Source: CAYPHY01 sp964410625
Lineage (GTDB): Bacteria; Chloroflexota; Anaerolineae; Promineifilales; Promineifilaceae
Direction of reading: 5' to 3'
DNA length: 64,000 nucleotides
Assembly: GCA_964410625.1 (NCBI GenBank)
Contig: CAYPHY010000009.1
Span: 1-64,000, forward strand
Shown: piece after piece, positions 23,027 through 32,040 of the stretch
Numbering within the stretch: the stretch's first letter is position 1
Layout: the number at the start of each line of letters is the position of its first letter
Notes under the pieces: model-generated
Seen by the model: the letters and a program-made list of their open reading frames with translations, nothing else
The model's database searches: none
Told to the model about the DNA's origin: nothing
Made by a program: the position numbers and the translations under genes

Positions 23027-24994
23027 ATGGTGCAAGATACAACCCGGCAGATTGCTCCCATGCAACCCCATACGCCGGACGATCCCCATTCGCCCAACAA
23101 AGGGGCGACAGCGATGTTGCAACCCGGCGATGTGTTGCAAGATCGCTACATGATTCTCGGTATCCTCGGTGCGGGTGGGTTCAGCACCGTCTATCGCGCT
23201 CGCGATTTGCGCTTCCAGGCTGTCAATCGCCTTTGTGCGATTAAAGAGATGAGCATTGGCACGGCCGATCCCCAACTGCGCGAATTGACGATTAAATCCT
23301 TTGAGCGCGAAGCCAGCGTGCTGGCCATGCTCAACCATCCGGCCATCCCCGACATCTTTGATTACTTCACGGAGGGGGACCAAAACTACCTGGTATTGGA
23401 GTTTGTCCCCGGCCAAAACTTGCAGCAGTGGTTGGATGAAACGGATGAGTATATTGATGAGCAAAAGGCGTTGGATTGGGCGCTGCAAATTTGCGAAGCA
23501 TTGGCCTATCTGCATAGCCAGAAGCCACAGCCGATTGTCTTTCGCGATTTGAAACCCTCCAACATCATGTTGGACCAGTATAACCACATTCGGCTGGTGG
23601 ACTTCGGCATCGCCAAGCTATTCCAGGCCAACGAAGACAAGGGGACGATGATTGGCACGGCAGGTTATACGCCGCCGGAGCAGTATCGTGGGGAGGCAAC
23701 CCCGGCGGTGGATGTTTATGGCCTGGGGGCGACGCTCCACCACATCCTGACCCGCCGCGATCCACGCCACGAAACCCCTTTCACCTTCCACGAACGGCCG
23801 ATCCGCACCGCCAACCCCGCCATTTCCCGTACCTTTGAAACCATCATCAGCCGTTGTCTGGCTTATGATCCGAAAGACCGCTTCCCAGACGCGATGGCTT
23901 TACAAGAGGCGTTGTTGGTCCTCTCCCAATCCAGCGCAGAGGAAGCGGATGCGGAGCAGCGGGCAAGCGCATCGGCCGATGACGCCCTCGCCCGGCAGCT
24001 AAGTACCGGCACGGCCGTGCGCCTGGGTGTCAGCCAGATCAAGCCGCTGTGGACTTTCCGTTGTGAAGATGAGGTGCGCTCAAAGGCGGTTGTGGGCAAA
24101 GGGATCGTCTTTGTCGGCGCATATGACCATAATCTGTATGCTGTGACGGCCGATAAGGGTGAACTACTGTGGAAATTCCCCACCGGCAGCGGCATCGGCT
24201 CTTCCCCCTGTGTCCACGAAGACACGGTCTATATCACTTCCTCTGACCATTGCCTCTATGCGCTGCAAATGCGTAAGGGCCGCCTAAACTGGCGTTTTTC
24301 GACGGAGGGGCCGGTCTATTCCTCGGCCAATGTGCGCTTTGACCATGTGTTCTTTGGCTCTGACGATGGCTATTTTTATGTGGTCAACGCCTTGCGCGGC
24401 CGTCTCTCCTGGAAAACCAATGTCTATAGTCCGGTGCGCTCCACCTCCTATGTCACGGACGAACTGGCCTATTTTGGCACCGAAAGTGGCACGATCTACG
24501 CGCTGGAACTGACCTCCGGCAAGATCAAGTGGCAGTCCCATGTACGTCATGCGATCACCTCTTCGCCCAAAGTTGCTGACGATATTTTGTTTGTTGGTGC
24601 GCTCGATTCCACCGTCTATGCGTTGGATGCCAGTTCCGGCTGGCCGATCTGGCGCTTCAAGACCCAAGGACCCATTGTTTCCACGCCGACGGTCTATGAG
24701 GGGGCGGTCTTCATCGGCTCGGCCGACGGCCATCTGTATGCGATTGATATTGCCAACGGCCGCCAACTGTGGGCTTATCAGACTGGCGGGCAAGTCCCGT
24801 CCTCGCCGGTTGTTTGGAATAATGTGGTCTACTTTAGCGCGACAGACGGCAGTGTCTATGGGCTAAGCCTGAAGCGTGGCGAGTTGCAATGGCGGTTTGA
24901 TACGGGCAGCCCCGTCATTGCTTCGCCGATGATCCATAATGGAGCGATGTATATTGGTGCAATTGACCACACGCTATATGCGTTGCCGATTTAG
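23027..24994 (+). CDS. Ser/Thr protein kinase with PQQ-type beta-propeller
   Basis: 655 aa, soluble. The kinase domain (about 38-300) has the Gly loop LGAGGFSTVYRA, Lys in CAIKEM, the catalytic loop FRDLKPSN (Phe in place of the usual His of HRD), and DFG in LVDFGIAK. A short linker leads to a C-terminal eight-bladed-type propeller (about 335-655) of PQQ repeats such as VFVGAYDHNLYAVTADKGELLW. There is no membrane segment, unlike PknB-type receptors, so the propeller probably works as a cytosolic binding or scaffold module. The PP2C phosphatase, vWA and FHA genes downstream complete a phospho-signalling set. Confidence 0.88.
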   Translation: MVQDTTRQIAPMQPHTPDDPHSPNKGATAMLQPGDVLQDRYMILGILGAGGFSTVYRARDLRFQAVNRLCAIKEMSIGTADPQLRELTIKSFEREASVLAMLNHPAIPDIFDYFTEGDQNYLVLEFVPGQNLQQWLDETDEYIDEQKALDWALQICEALAYLHSQKPQPIVFRDLKPSNIMLDQYNHIRLVDFGIAKLFQANEDKGTMIGTAGYTPPEQYRGEATPAVDVYGLGATLHHILTRRDPRHETPFTFHERPIRTANPAISRTFETIISRCLAYDPKDRFPDAMALQEALLVLSQSSAEEADAEQRASASADDALARQLSTGTAVRLGVSQIKPLWTFRCEDEVRSKAVVGKGIVFVGAYDHNLYAVTADKGELLWKFPTGSGIGSSPCVHEDTVYITSSDHCLYALQMRKGRLNWRFSTEGPVYSSANVRFDHVFFGSDDGYFYVVNALRGRLSWKTNVYSPVRSTSYVTDELAYFGTESGTIYALELTSGKIKWQSHVRHAITSSPKVADDILFVGALDSTVYALDASSGWPIWRFKTQGPIVSTPTVYEGAVFIGSADGHLYAIDIANGRQLWAYQTGGQVPSSPVVWNNVVYFSATDGSVYGLSLKRGELQWRFDTGSPVIASPMIHNGAMYIGAIDHTLYALPI

Positions 24995-25089
24995 GCGTTT
25001 TAAGCCAATCACTTTCATTCCGAACTATCGCGGTTTTGCCCAACTCTGAAAGCGGATGCTCGACTGCCAGATGATCTGATGCCGAAAGA

Positions 25090-25989
25090 ATGACCATGAA
25101 CAACACCACTAAACACGAACCGGCGACTTCCCCAAACCAGCAAGCCAGCAAGGCGACTGCGACCCAACCGGCCGCCCAGGACGGCCGCGCCAGGCGCAAG
25201 CCTGATGATTTACCGGTCATCACCAGCGCTCACCGCTGTGATGTCGGCGCGGTGCGCCAACGAAACGAAGATTCTTGTCTCGTTTTTGTTTCTGAATCAG
25301 GCGGCCACTTCCAGATGCGCCCCTTTGGCCTTTATGTTGTCGCTGATGGCATGGGCGGCCATACGGAAGGGCATCTAGCCAGTAAGACAGCTTCGCGAGT
25401 CTTCACGCAGTACGTGCTGGACAAGCTCTATCTACCGCTGTTGCAAGATCGGGCGATCCTGATCGGCTCGAAGATTTTGGAGATTTTGGAGGATGCGGTG
25501 CATACGGCACACGCGGCCGTCTTCCAGCCAGAGCCAGATAAAAACGGCGGGTCTACGCTGACGGCAGCGTTGATTTTGGGCAAGGAGCTTTATCTGGCCC
25601 ATGTGGGTGATTCCCGTGCCTATCTCTATTGCGACGGCGAATTGCGCACCCTGACCAACGACCACTCCCTGGTGCGTAAATTGCAGGATCGCGGACAGTT
25701 GACGGCCGATGAAGCCAATCGCTACCAATATCGCCATATCTTGCTTCGCGCTTTGGGGCAGGAGGATATGCTGGAGGTGGATACCTTTGCGCTGACATTG
25801 CCCCCGGCCGGTAAGCTGCTCCTTTGCAGTGATGGGCTGTCCGGCTTTGTGCCGGAAGCGGGTATGCTGGCGATCATGCGCCAGGACCAGCCGCCGCGAC
25901 AACTCGTTGATGCGCTCTATGACACCGCGATGAGCGCCGGAGGGTACGACAACATCACCGCCGTTGTGGTGGATTTTCGTTCTCAATAA
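25090..25989 (+). CDS. PP2C-type Ser/Thr phosphatase
   Basis: 299 aa. After a 45-residue low-complexity extension come the metal-binding and catalytic motifs of bacterial PPM phosphatases: GAVRQRNEDSCL, VVADGMGGHTEG, LAHVGDSRAYLY, LTNDHSLV, CSDGLSGFV and GGYDNITAVVV. It should reverse the phosphorylation made by the kinase encoded 95 bp upstream. Start at the first ATG (25090); a second in-frame ATG lies 6 nt later. Confidence 0.92.
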   Translation: MTMNNTTKHEPATSPNQQASKATATQPAAQDGRARRKPDDLPVITSAHRCDVGAVRQRNEDSCLVFVSESGGHFQMRPFGLYVVADGMGGHTEGHLASKTASRVFTQYVLDKLYLPLLQDRAILIGSKILEILEDAVHTAHAAVFQPEPDKNGGSTLTAALILGKELYLAHVGDSRAYLYCDGELRTLTNDHSLVRKLQDRGQLTADEANRYQYRHILLRALGQEDMLEVDTFALTLPPAGKLLLCSDGLSGFVPEAGMLAIMRQDQPPRQLVDALYDTAMSAGGYDNITAVVVDFRSQ

Positions 25990-25990
25990 G

Positions 25991-26064
25991 GAGATTAGGA
26001 GACTAGGAGACTGAGAGATTAACGTTTCAGTCTCCTAATCTCTTAGTCTCTTGGTCTCTTTCTT
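25991..26064. repeat. GGAGATTA/GGAGACTG hairpin element
   Basis: A purine arm (GGAGATTAGGAGACTAGGAG) and a pyrimidine arm (CAGTCTCCTAATCTCTTAGT) fill the whole gap between the phosphatase and vWA genes. The ATG follows immediately. Confidence 0.85.
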
Positions 26065-27582
26065 ATGACCCAGGAACCAGCCAATCTTTACCAGGTATTA
26101 GGGGTTGAACGCCAGGCAACGATTGAAGCAATCGAAGCTGCCTATGCTGCGTTGCGCCTGGATGGGTTGGAAGAGGCGGATGAGGCGACAAGAGAGCGCG
26201 TTCAATATGCTTATGAGGTGTTGAGCAATCCACAGCGGCGCAGCCTTTATGATTCGCTTGTGGCGGAAACGGCCGCGCCGACGCTCTCGTTGGAACTCAT
26301 CCCCAGCAGCGACCGGCTGGCGATCGCCTCGACGCCGCAACTGCTTTATCTGCTGGTGCACATTCGGCCGCAAGGGGGCAAGGAAGAACGCCACCAGCCA
26401 CTGAATCTGTCGCTGGTGCTGGACCGCAGTACCTCCATGCGCGGCGAACGATTGGAGAAGGTGTTGGCCGCTGTGCGGCTGATCACTGCCAAGCTGGGGC
26501 CGGAGGATGTGCTGTCCATCGTCAGCTTTAGCGACCGCGCTGAAGTTAATATCCCGGCGGGGACCATGGCACTCCATACGCAAAATGCGCCGCCAGCCAA
26601 GGCGCTCCAGGGGACGGCAGCGGCCGAAGAGAGATTGTTTGGCACCTTAGACCTGATCGCCGCTTCCGGCGGCACTGAGATTTACCAGGGGCTGGCGGCC
26701 GGGGTGGGGCAAATTCGCCAGGCCGACCTATCACGCTATACCAATCACCTGATCTTGTTGACTGACGGCCACACCTATGGCGACGCGCCTGACTGCCTGG
26801 CGCTGGCACAACAGGCGGCCGATGCCGGGATCGGTTTCAGCGCGTTTGGCATTGGCGCAGATTGGAATGATACATTTCTCGATGAACTGGTGTCCCCCTC
26901 CGGCGGACAATCGGGTTATATCGAAAAGCCGGGTGAAATCATCACCTATTTGGAAAGCCGCATTCGCGGACTGGGCGCAGTCTATGCCCATGATGTGCGG
27001 CTGCAACCGAAATGGCCGCGCCAGCTAACCGCCCTGGAGTGTTTTAAGCTGTCCCCCTTTGCCCAACCGCTGTCGCTGGAAGGGGATTCTATCGCGTTGG
27101 GCCATATGGAGGGGCGTGCGCCGCTGTCGTTGCTCCTGGAGTTACAGGTCGAGCCGCAGCCTGTCCCGGCACGTATCAAAATTCCGGTGACGGTGACGGC
27201 CGTGATTCCCGCAGAAAATGGGAAGAACGCGAACGGCAACACGGCCGAACAGAGCTTTTCTGCCCAGGTACAGTTGATGGTGATGAAGTCTGGTACGGGG
27301 AAAAGCGGGCCAACGCCGGAGATGGTCGAAGCTGTGCGCTTGCTGACCTTGCATCGAATGCACGAAAAAGCGTGGAATGAGGCGGAAACGGGGCAGTTGC
27401 AGGCAGCGGCGACGCGAATGCAACAGCTCACCACCCGCTTGCTGGAGTCGGGCGAGCTGGACCTGGCGCAACAGGCGCACCTGGAGGCACAACGGATCGC
27501 CCGTCTTGGCACGATGTCGCTGGAGGGGCGCAAAATCTTGAAGTATGGAACCCGTTCCTTGCTGGGCCAGAAGCCGAAATGA
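26065..27582 (+). CDS. J-like and von Willebrand A domain protein
   Basis: 505 aa. Residues 6-68 fold like a J-domain (LYQVLGVERQATIEAIEAAY, then YAYEVLSNPQRRSLYD), but the HPD tripeptide needed to stimulate Hsp70 is missing. Residues 105-290 are a vWA domain with the metal site DRSTSM, a Thr loop and LLTDGHTYGD. The last 100 residues are helical. vWA proteins of this kind assemble complexes and occur with kinases and PP2C phosphatases (TerY-P-type triads). The gene is coupled by ATGA to the FHA gene after it. Confidence 0.82.
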   Translation: MTQEPANLYQVLGVERQATIEAIEAAYAALRLDGLEEADEATRERVQYAYEVLSNPQRRSLYDSLVAETAAPTLSLELIPSSDRLAIASTPQLLYLLVHIRPQGGKEERHQPLNLSLVLDRSTSMRGERLEKVLAAVRLITAKLGPEDVLSIVSFSDRAEVNIPAGTMALHTQNAPPAKALQGTAAAEERLFGTLDLIAASGGTEIYQGLAAGVGQIRQADLSRYTNHLILLTDGHTYGDAPDCLALAQQAADAGIGFSAFGIGADWNDTFLDELVSPSGGQSGYIEKPGEIITYLESRIRGLGAVYAHDVRLQPKWPRQLTALECFKLSPFAQPLSLEGDSIALGHMEGRAPLSLLLELQVEPQPVPARIKIPVTVTAVIPAENGKNANGNTAEQSFSAQVQLMVMKSGTGKSGPTPEMVEAVRLLTLHRMHEKAWNEAETGQLQAAATRMQQLTTRLLESGELDLAQQAHLEAQRIARLGTMSLEGRKILKYGTRSLLGQKPK

Positions 27583-28103
27583 ACAGTTGTCCTGAATGTG
27601 GAATGGAAAACCTGCCGGGGGCGATCTTTTGCCGGGAGTGTGCTGCGCCGATGCATCCGACGCTGCAAGCTGTCGGCCGTCCAGTCTCCAGTTTACCGCT
27701 CACACCTATCACCGGTTCTCTGGAACAACTATCCCCTTTGCCAAAGGAGCATGTGCACCCAGCAACTGAAAAGAAACGAGTGCGTTTTGTCTTTCCGAAG
27801 ATTCGCGGGGATGAGGTGGTGGTGGCTTTGGCCGGTGTGGTCTGGATCGGCCGTGCCGACCCCAGCAGTTCGACGCCGGTGGAATTGGACTTGACCCCCT
27901 ACCAGGGGTATGAGCGTGGCGTTTCGCGTCGCCATGCGACCATTGAATTGTGTACGCCAGGGGTGGTGTTGGTTGACCGCCACAGTAGCAACGGCACCTG
28001 GCTGAATGGACATCGTTTGCGCCCTGGCGAACCCTATCTGCTGCCCGACCAGGCGCAGGTGCGCTTCGGCAATCTGGTGGTCTATTTAACCATAGAAGAC
28101 TAA
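27579..28103 (+). CDS. Zinc-ribbon and FHA domain protein
   Basis: 174 aa. An N-terminal zinc ribbon (CPECGMENLPGAIFCRECAAP) is followed by a linker and a C-terminal FHA domain (about 85-172) with GRADPSS, SRRHATIEL and SSNGTWLNG. The Arg, Ser and Asn in these stretches form the phosphothreonine-binding site. It is the natural reader of the upstream kinase. Start overlaps the stop of the vWA gene by 4 bp. Confidence 0.88.
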   Translation: MNSCPECGMENLPGAIFCRECAAPMHPTLQAVGRPVSSLPLTPITGSLEQLSPLPKEHVHPATEKKRVRFVFPKIRGDEVVVALAGVVWIGRADPSSSTPVELDLTPYQGYERGVSRRHATIELCTPGVVLVDRHSSNGTWLNGHRLRPGEPYLLPDQAQVRFGNLVVYLTIED

Positions 28104-28106
28104 ACT

Positions 28107-28152
28107 TACTAATTGTCAATTCACAATTGACAATTATCAATTGACAATTAAT
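28107..28152. repeat. Tandem ACAATTG-type heptamers
   Basis: Repeated AATTGTCAATTCACAATTGA units, period 7 and largely self-complementary, separate the FHA gene from the next small gene. Confidence 0.8.
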
Positions 28153-28395
28153 ATGCGTGTATCTGCGATTATTCATCTGATCGAAGAAGAGCCGATCTTG
28201 TGTGAATTGGATGCGCCGCCTGATCCGGCGCACCACTTTATCACGGTCTATAATCCGCGCCGGCGCGACGGCCGTTCCTTGCCTTATCTGGAAAACAGCG
28301 TAACCACGCTACTGCTGCCCTGGCAGCGCATTGATCTGGTGCAACTACTACCGCAGGCGGATATGGACCATATCATCGGCTTTGTGCGCGAGTAA
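28153..28395 (+). CDS. Hypothetical 80-aa protein
   Basis: 80 aa, acidic, with a beta-rich start (MRVSAIIHLIEEEPILCEL) and an N-terminal half rich in Pro/Arg (YNPRRRDGRSLPY). No known domain. ATG at 28153 is chosen because the upstream in-frame TTG lies in repeat DNA. Codon use and spacing suggest it is the last gene of the kinase-phosphatase-FHA cluster. Confidence 0.55.
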   Translation: MRVSAIIHLIEEEPILCELDAPPDPAHHFITVYNPRRRDGRSLPYLENSVTTLLLPWQRIDLVQLLPQADMDHIIGFVRE

Positions 28396-28398
28396 GCA

Positions 28399-28560
28399 GT
28401 AGCGACAAACATCCTTGTTTGTCGTGACAATCCGGAGGATTGTCGCTACGGTCGCGATTTGGCAAATCGTGGTACAAAGGCGGTAGGGACAAACATCCTT
28501 GTTTGTCATGACAATCCGGAGGATTGTCGCTACGGTCACGATTTGGCAAATCGTGCTACG
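28399..28560. repeat. Two tandem 84-bp units, each with three small palindromes
   Basis: Copy one starts at 28399 and copy two at 28483. Each holds ACAAACATCCTTGTTTGT, GACAATCCGGAGGATTGTC and CGATTTGGCAAATCG. The copies differ at only a few bases. The last palindrome is the family seen at 43003-43190 and inside the coding region at 53213. Confidence 0.9.
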
Positions 28561-28580
28561 AACGCAGTGTGAGTATTATA

Positions 28581-29324
28581 ATGCTTGAGCAAGTTCCTGA
28601 ATCCCTAGAACCCACCGGCCCCCATCTGATCCTCATTGTGGATGATGAACTGCGTATGAGACGCTTCATCCGCATGAATATGGAGTTGGAGCATTACCAG
28701 GTCATTGAAGCTGAAAATGGCATTAAGGCGCTCGACCAGGTGCGCCAACACAATCCTGATCTGATCATTATGGATGTGATGATGCCGGAGATGGATGGCT
28801 TTGAGACGCTCAAACTATTGCGCGAAATCTCGACTGTGCCGGTTATCTTGCTGACGGTGCGCGATGATGAAGAAGATATTACGCGCGGTTTGGCGTTGGG
28901 CGCGGATGATTATATTACCAAGCCCTTTAGCCCGCGTGTGCTGACCAGCCGGGTGGCGGCCGTTCTGCGCCGCGCCCACTGGCCTGCCCCACCGCCGCGT
29001 ACCATTTTGCGAATTGACGAACGGCTGTCGGTGGACTTTAACCGCCATCAGGTGATCGTCAATGGTGAACGCATTGATTTGCGGCCGACGGAATATCGCC
29101 TGTTAAATCATCTCATTCAAAACGCCGGTTGGGTTGTTCCCCATGATACCCTGCTGGCGAAGGTTTGGGGCTACGAATATCGCGACGAAACCCACTATTT
29201 GCGACTTTATATCAACTATCTGCGTAAAAAGATTGAAGAAGACCCGGCTAATCCGAAGTATATTTTGACCGAACGGGGCGTCGGGTATCGCTTTGTTGAT
29301 TTCAAAAATAGTGATCGAGTATGA
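28581..29324 (+). CDS. OmpR-family response regulator, orphan
   Basis: 247 aa. The receiver domain (16-130) has Asp21/Asp22, the phospho-acceptor Asp65 (IIMDVMMPEMDG), the switch Thr in LLTVRD and Lys in ITKPFSP. The winged-helix DNA-binding domain (about 145-245) has RPTEYRLLNHLIQNAG and the recognition region ETHYLRLYINYLRKKIE. No histidine kinase is adjacent. The ATG at 28581 is chosen because the longer frame would translate the 84-bp repeat. A TATTAT box directly before the ATG hints at a very short leader. Confidence 0.9.
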   Translation: MLEQVPESLEPTGPHLILIVDDELRMRRFIRMNMELEHYQVIEAENGIKALDQVRQHNPDLIIMDVMMPEMDGFETLKLLREISTVPVILLTVRDDEEDITRGLALGADDYITKPFSPRVLTSRVAAVLRRAHWPAPPPRTILRIDERLSVDFNRHQVIVNGERIDLRPTEYRLLNHLIQNAGWVVPHDTLLAKVWGYEYRDETHYLRLYINYLRKKIEEDPANPKYILTERGVGYRFVDFKNSDRV

Positions 29325-29517
29325 GCAAGTGGGTGTCTGATCGTCTATAATATATAGCAACATATATCAACTACAAAACACAGAGAACCCCGGCGGGTGC
29401 GTTACAATTTAAACGAAACATACCCAACGCTGGCAATCGGTGCCAACGGCCGGTGATTCGATTGAATGGCCGGTCGGCCGCTTTGTTTTTTTGATGCTGG
29501 TGTTGCATCCGTTGACT

Positions 29518-31773
29518 ATGAATCCTGACCTTCCGGTATTAACGAAGTTATTCTTCGACCGTATTAACTATCTTACTGAACACGAGCGTCTCCAGGTAAA
29601 GGAAGCGTTTGACCTGGCTCGTCGGGAACATGGCGATCAACGTCGTAAGTCCGGCGAGCTTTTTTTTATCCACCCGCTAACCGTCGCCGACTACCTGGCT
29701 GAATACCATCTGGATGGCGCGGCGTTGTCGGCCGCTTTGCTCCACGACGTGGCCGAGGATACGCGCGTCTCGATTGAGGAGATTGAGGAGCAGTTTGGGG
29801 ATGAGGTGGCGCGGCTGGTGGACGGGGTGACGAAGCTGAAGGAGATCACTCTCGGCGTGGCCTCGCAAGAGGAAGCGAAGGGGCAGAAGCTCTCGGCCGA
29901 GGAAGTACAAAGCGCGACGCTACAAAAGCTCTTTCGGGCGATGACGGCCGATGCACGGACGGTGATCATCAAGCTGTTTGACCGGCTGCACAATATGCGC
30001 ACCATCAAGGCCATGCCCATGGACAACCAGCGACGTAAGGCGAACGAGACATTGGCTGTGTTTGCGCCGCTGGCAAACCGGCTGGGCATGTGGGGGGTGA
30101 AAAATGAATTGGAAGCCCTCTCCTTAGAAGTCCTCGATCCGGAAGCGTATAAGCTGATCAAACGGGAGTTGCGACAAGCGGCCGAGGGCCAGCAGGCGTT
30201 CATCCATCGTGTTTGTGCCGAGATATATGATCTGCTGTGCAATGCCAATCTGGATGTTCAGGCGATGCGTCCTGAACCGGAAAACGTCTATAACGTCTAC
30301 CAGGATATGATGACCCACGCGGCCTCTTACCGTGATATTGACAAGACCCCGCGCCTGGTCATTCTGATGGAGGACCCCATCGCCTGCTATTGTGCATTAG
30401 GCCATCTACACCAGGCGTGGCAGGCCGTCCCCAGCAGCTTTGATGATTACATCTCGGTTGCCCGCGACAATTTGTACCGTTCGTTGCATACAACAGTGAT
30501 CCACCCGAGTGGACAGACGATCAAGTTGCGCTTGCGGACGATGGCGATGGATAAAGTCTCCCAGGTAGGGGTGTTGGCCCGCTGGCTCTATGCCGATACG
30601 CCGCAATGGTCGAAAGAGATCAGCGACCGCATTGATACGTTTTTCGAGAGTATCAACGAGAACATCAATGTTGAACCACAAAACCCCACCGCTGGCGTGC
30701 GTGGTGTGGTTGAGGATCTATTCAGCAAGCAAATTCGGGTCTATACGCCACAAGGCGAGGAGATCGAGTTGCCGGAGAAGGCGACGGCCGTTGATTTTGC
30801 CTATGCCGTACACACCGAATTGGGGCATCAATGCCATGAGGCATTTGTGAATGAGCTGGAATATCCGCTGAATAAGCCACTGAAAAGTGGCGACCGCGTG
30901 CGGATTGTCAAATCGGCACGCGCCCAACCACGGCGCATCTGGCTGGATGAGGACCTGGGCTATCTGGCAACCAATTATGCCCGTTCCCATGCGCGACGTT
31001 GGTTTCGCCGCTTGTCGCGCCCGGAGGCCATTCGCCAGGGGAAAGCGTTGCTGGAAGATGAGTTGGAAATTTTGGGCCTGCCCCATCACTCCCATCAGGC
31101 AATCGCCAATGCGTTTGAATTGCCCAATACGACGGAGTTGTATTACCGGCTGGGGCGCGCCGAACTGCTGCCAACAACGGTGACCACGCGCGTTCTGGCT
31201 GATAATTGGGCGCAAGGGCCGTCGTTGGACCTCGATAACGTGGTTTACGCGGCCGATAATAGTTCGCGCTACATCATCACCAACGCCGATAATCGCGATT
31301 TGCGCCTTTGTGCTTCTTGTCGGCCGATGCCGCGCGATGCCATTGTAGGCTTTATCCGTCAGGATGGTGGCGTGACGGTTCATAAGCAGAATTGTCACAC
31401 GATAACTGCAAACCCCGAACGGAGGCGGGTCGCCCAACGACGGTTGAAGTTGGGGTGGGGGGAAGCGGAGACGCGCCAGGCACGGCCGATCCTGCTGCAC
31501 ATCGACGTCTTTGATCGCAGCGGGTTGCTGTATGAGATCACCGGATTGTTGCAACGGGAGAATATCAACATTCGCCAGATTCACACCGAGCGGCCGCAGC
31601 TTGGCGAGCAACGGATTGTCACTGAGTTGGAGTTCATCAGCCCCCGCCAGGCTACCCGCATCTTGCATCAAATTCGGTCGTTGGTCAATGTCAAGAGCAT
31701 CCGCTGTATTTCGGTGGAACCAACCGAAGCGGAACCCGAACGAATGACTCCTTCGCTGTACCATGCGGAGTAA
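29518..31773 (+). CDS. Rel/SpoT homologue with intact hydrolase and degenerate synthetase
   Basis: 751 aa from this ATG. The N-terminal HD hydrolase keeps its metal residues: His in FFIHPLTVA, LLHDVAEDT and FDRLHNMRT. The following synthetase-like domain has lost key residues: the Asp of DLxAxR is replaced in DIDKTPRLVI, NGYQS is NLYRS, and the catalytic Glu of ExQIRT is Lys in IKLRLRT. TGS (residues about 405-465), zinc-finger-like (CASC...C) and ACT domains follow. The protein probably degrades (p)ppGpp but may not make it. Start is uncertain; GTG at 29440 and an ATG at 29494 are in frame and no clear ribosome site exists. Confidence 0.85.
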   Translation: MNPDLPVLTKLFFDRINYLTEHERLQVKEAFDLARREHGDQRRKSGELFFIHPLTVADYLAEYHLDGAALSAALLHDVAEDTRVSIEEIEEQFGDEVARLVDGVTKLKEITLGVASQEEAKGQKLSAEEVQSATLQKLFRAMTADARTVIIKLFDRLHNMRTIKAMPMDNQRRKANETLAVFAPLANRLGMWGVKNELEALSLEVLDPEAYKLIKRELRQAAEGQQAFIHRVCAEIYDLLCNANLDVQAMRPEPENVYNVYQDMMTHAASYRDIDKTPRLVILMEDPIACYCALGHLHQAWQAVPSSFDDYISVARDNLYRSLHTTVIHPSGQTIKLRLRTMAMDKVSQVGVLARWLYADTPQWSKEISDRIDTFFESINENINVEPQNPTAGVRGVVEDLFSKQIRVYTPQGEEIELPEKATAVDFAYAVHTELGHQCHEAFVNELEYPLNKPLKSGDRVRIVKSARAQPRRIWLDEDLGYLATNYARSHARRWFRRLSRPEAIRQGKALLEDELEILGLPHHSHQAIANAFELPNTTELYYRLGRAELLPTTVTTRVLADNWAQGPSLDLDNVVYAADNSSRYIITNADNRDLRLCASCRPMPRDAIVGFIRQDGGVTVHKQNCHTITANPERRRVAQRRLKLGWGEAETRQARPILLHIDVFDRSGLLYEITGLLQRENINIRQIHTERPQLGEQRIVTELEFISPRQATRILHQIRSLVNVKSIRCISVEPTEAEPERMTPSLYHAE

Positions 31774-31776
31774 CCT

Positions 31777-31850
31777 CCATCCCATAATCTCCACTCTCCT
31801 GGTCTCGGAGATTAGGAGATTGGGAGACTGAGAGACTAAGACAATATAGA
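31777..31850. repeat. GGAGATTA-type hairpin after rel
   Basis: Pyrimidine arm (CATAATCTCCACTCTCCTGG) then purine arm (GGAGATTAGGAGATTGGGAG). Possible transcription end signal of rel, but no T-run. Confidence 0.75.
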
Positions 31851-31924
31851 CTGGCAATCATAAGATGAGCGTAAACAGAAAGTATTGCGAGCGGTTGGGG
31901 GGTGTTCTATAATCTTTCACTGGC

Positions 31925-32015
31925 TTTAGGGCTTTAGGAAGCAGTTACTTTAAGAGACCCGGCTTCTTCGTAAAAGCTAAGTGATCAACGGAGTCGCTTT
32001 AGAAACGGGTTTCTA
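31925..32015. repeat. Decayed AGAAACCCGGTTTCT repeats upstream of lepB
   Basis: AAGAGACCCGGCTTCTT and AGAAACGGGTTTCTA keep the outline of the family at 959 and 4129 with several mismatches. Confidence 0.55.
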
Positions 32016-32040
32016 TGCAGAATAGAATCGAGAATAATTG

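Noticed and set aside
28399..28560. Possible CRISPR array
   Set aside because: Only two long, nearly identical units with no spacers, and no cas genes.
30718..31857. 379-codon open frame antisense to rel
   Set aside because: Shadow of the rel gene; composition atypical of a real protein.
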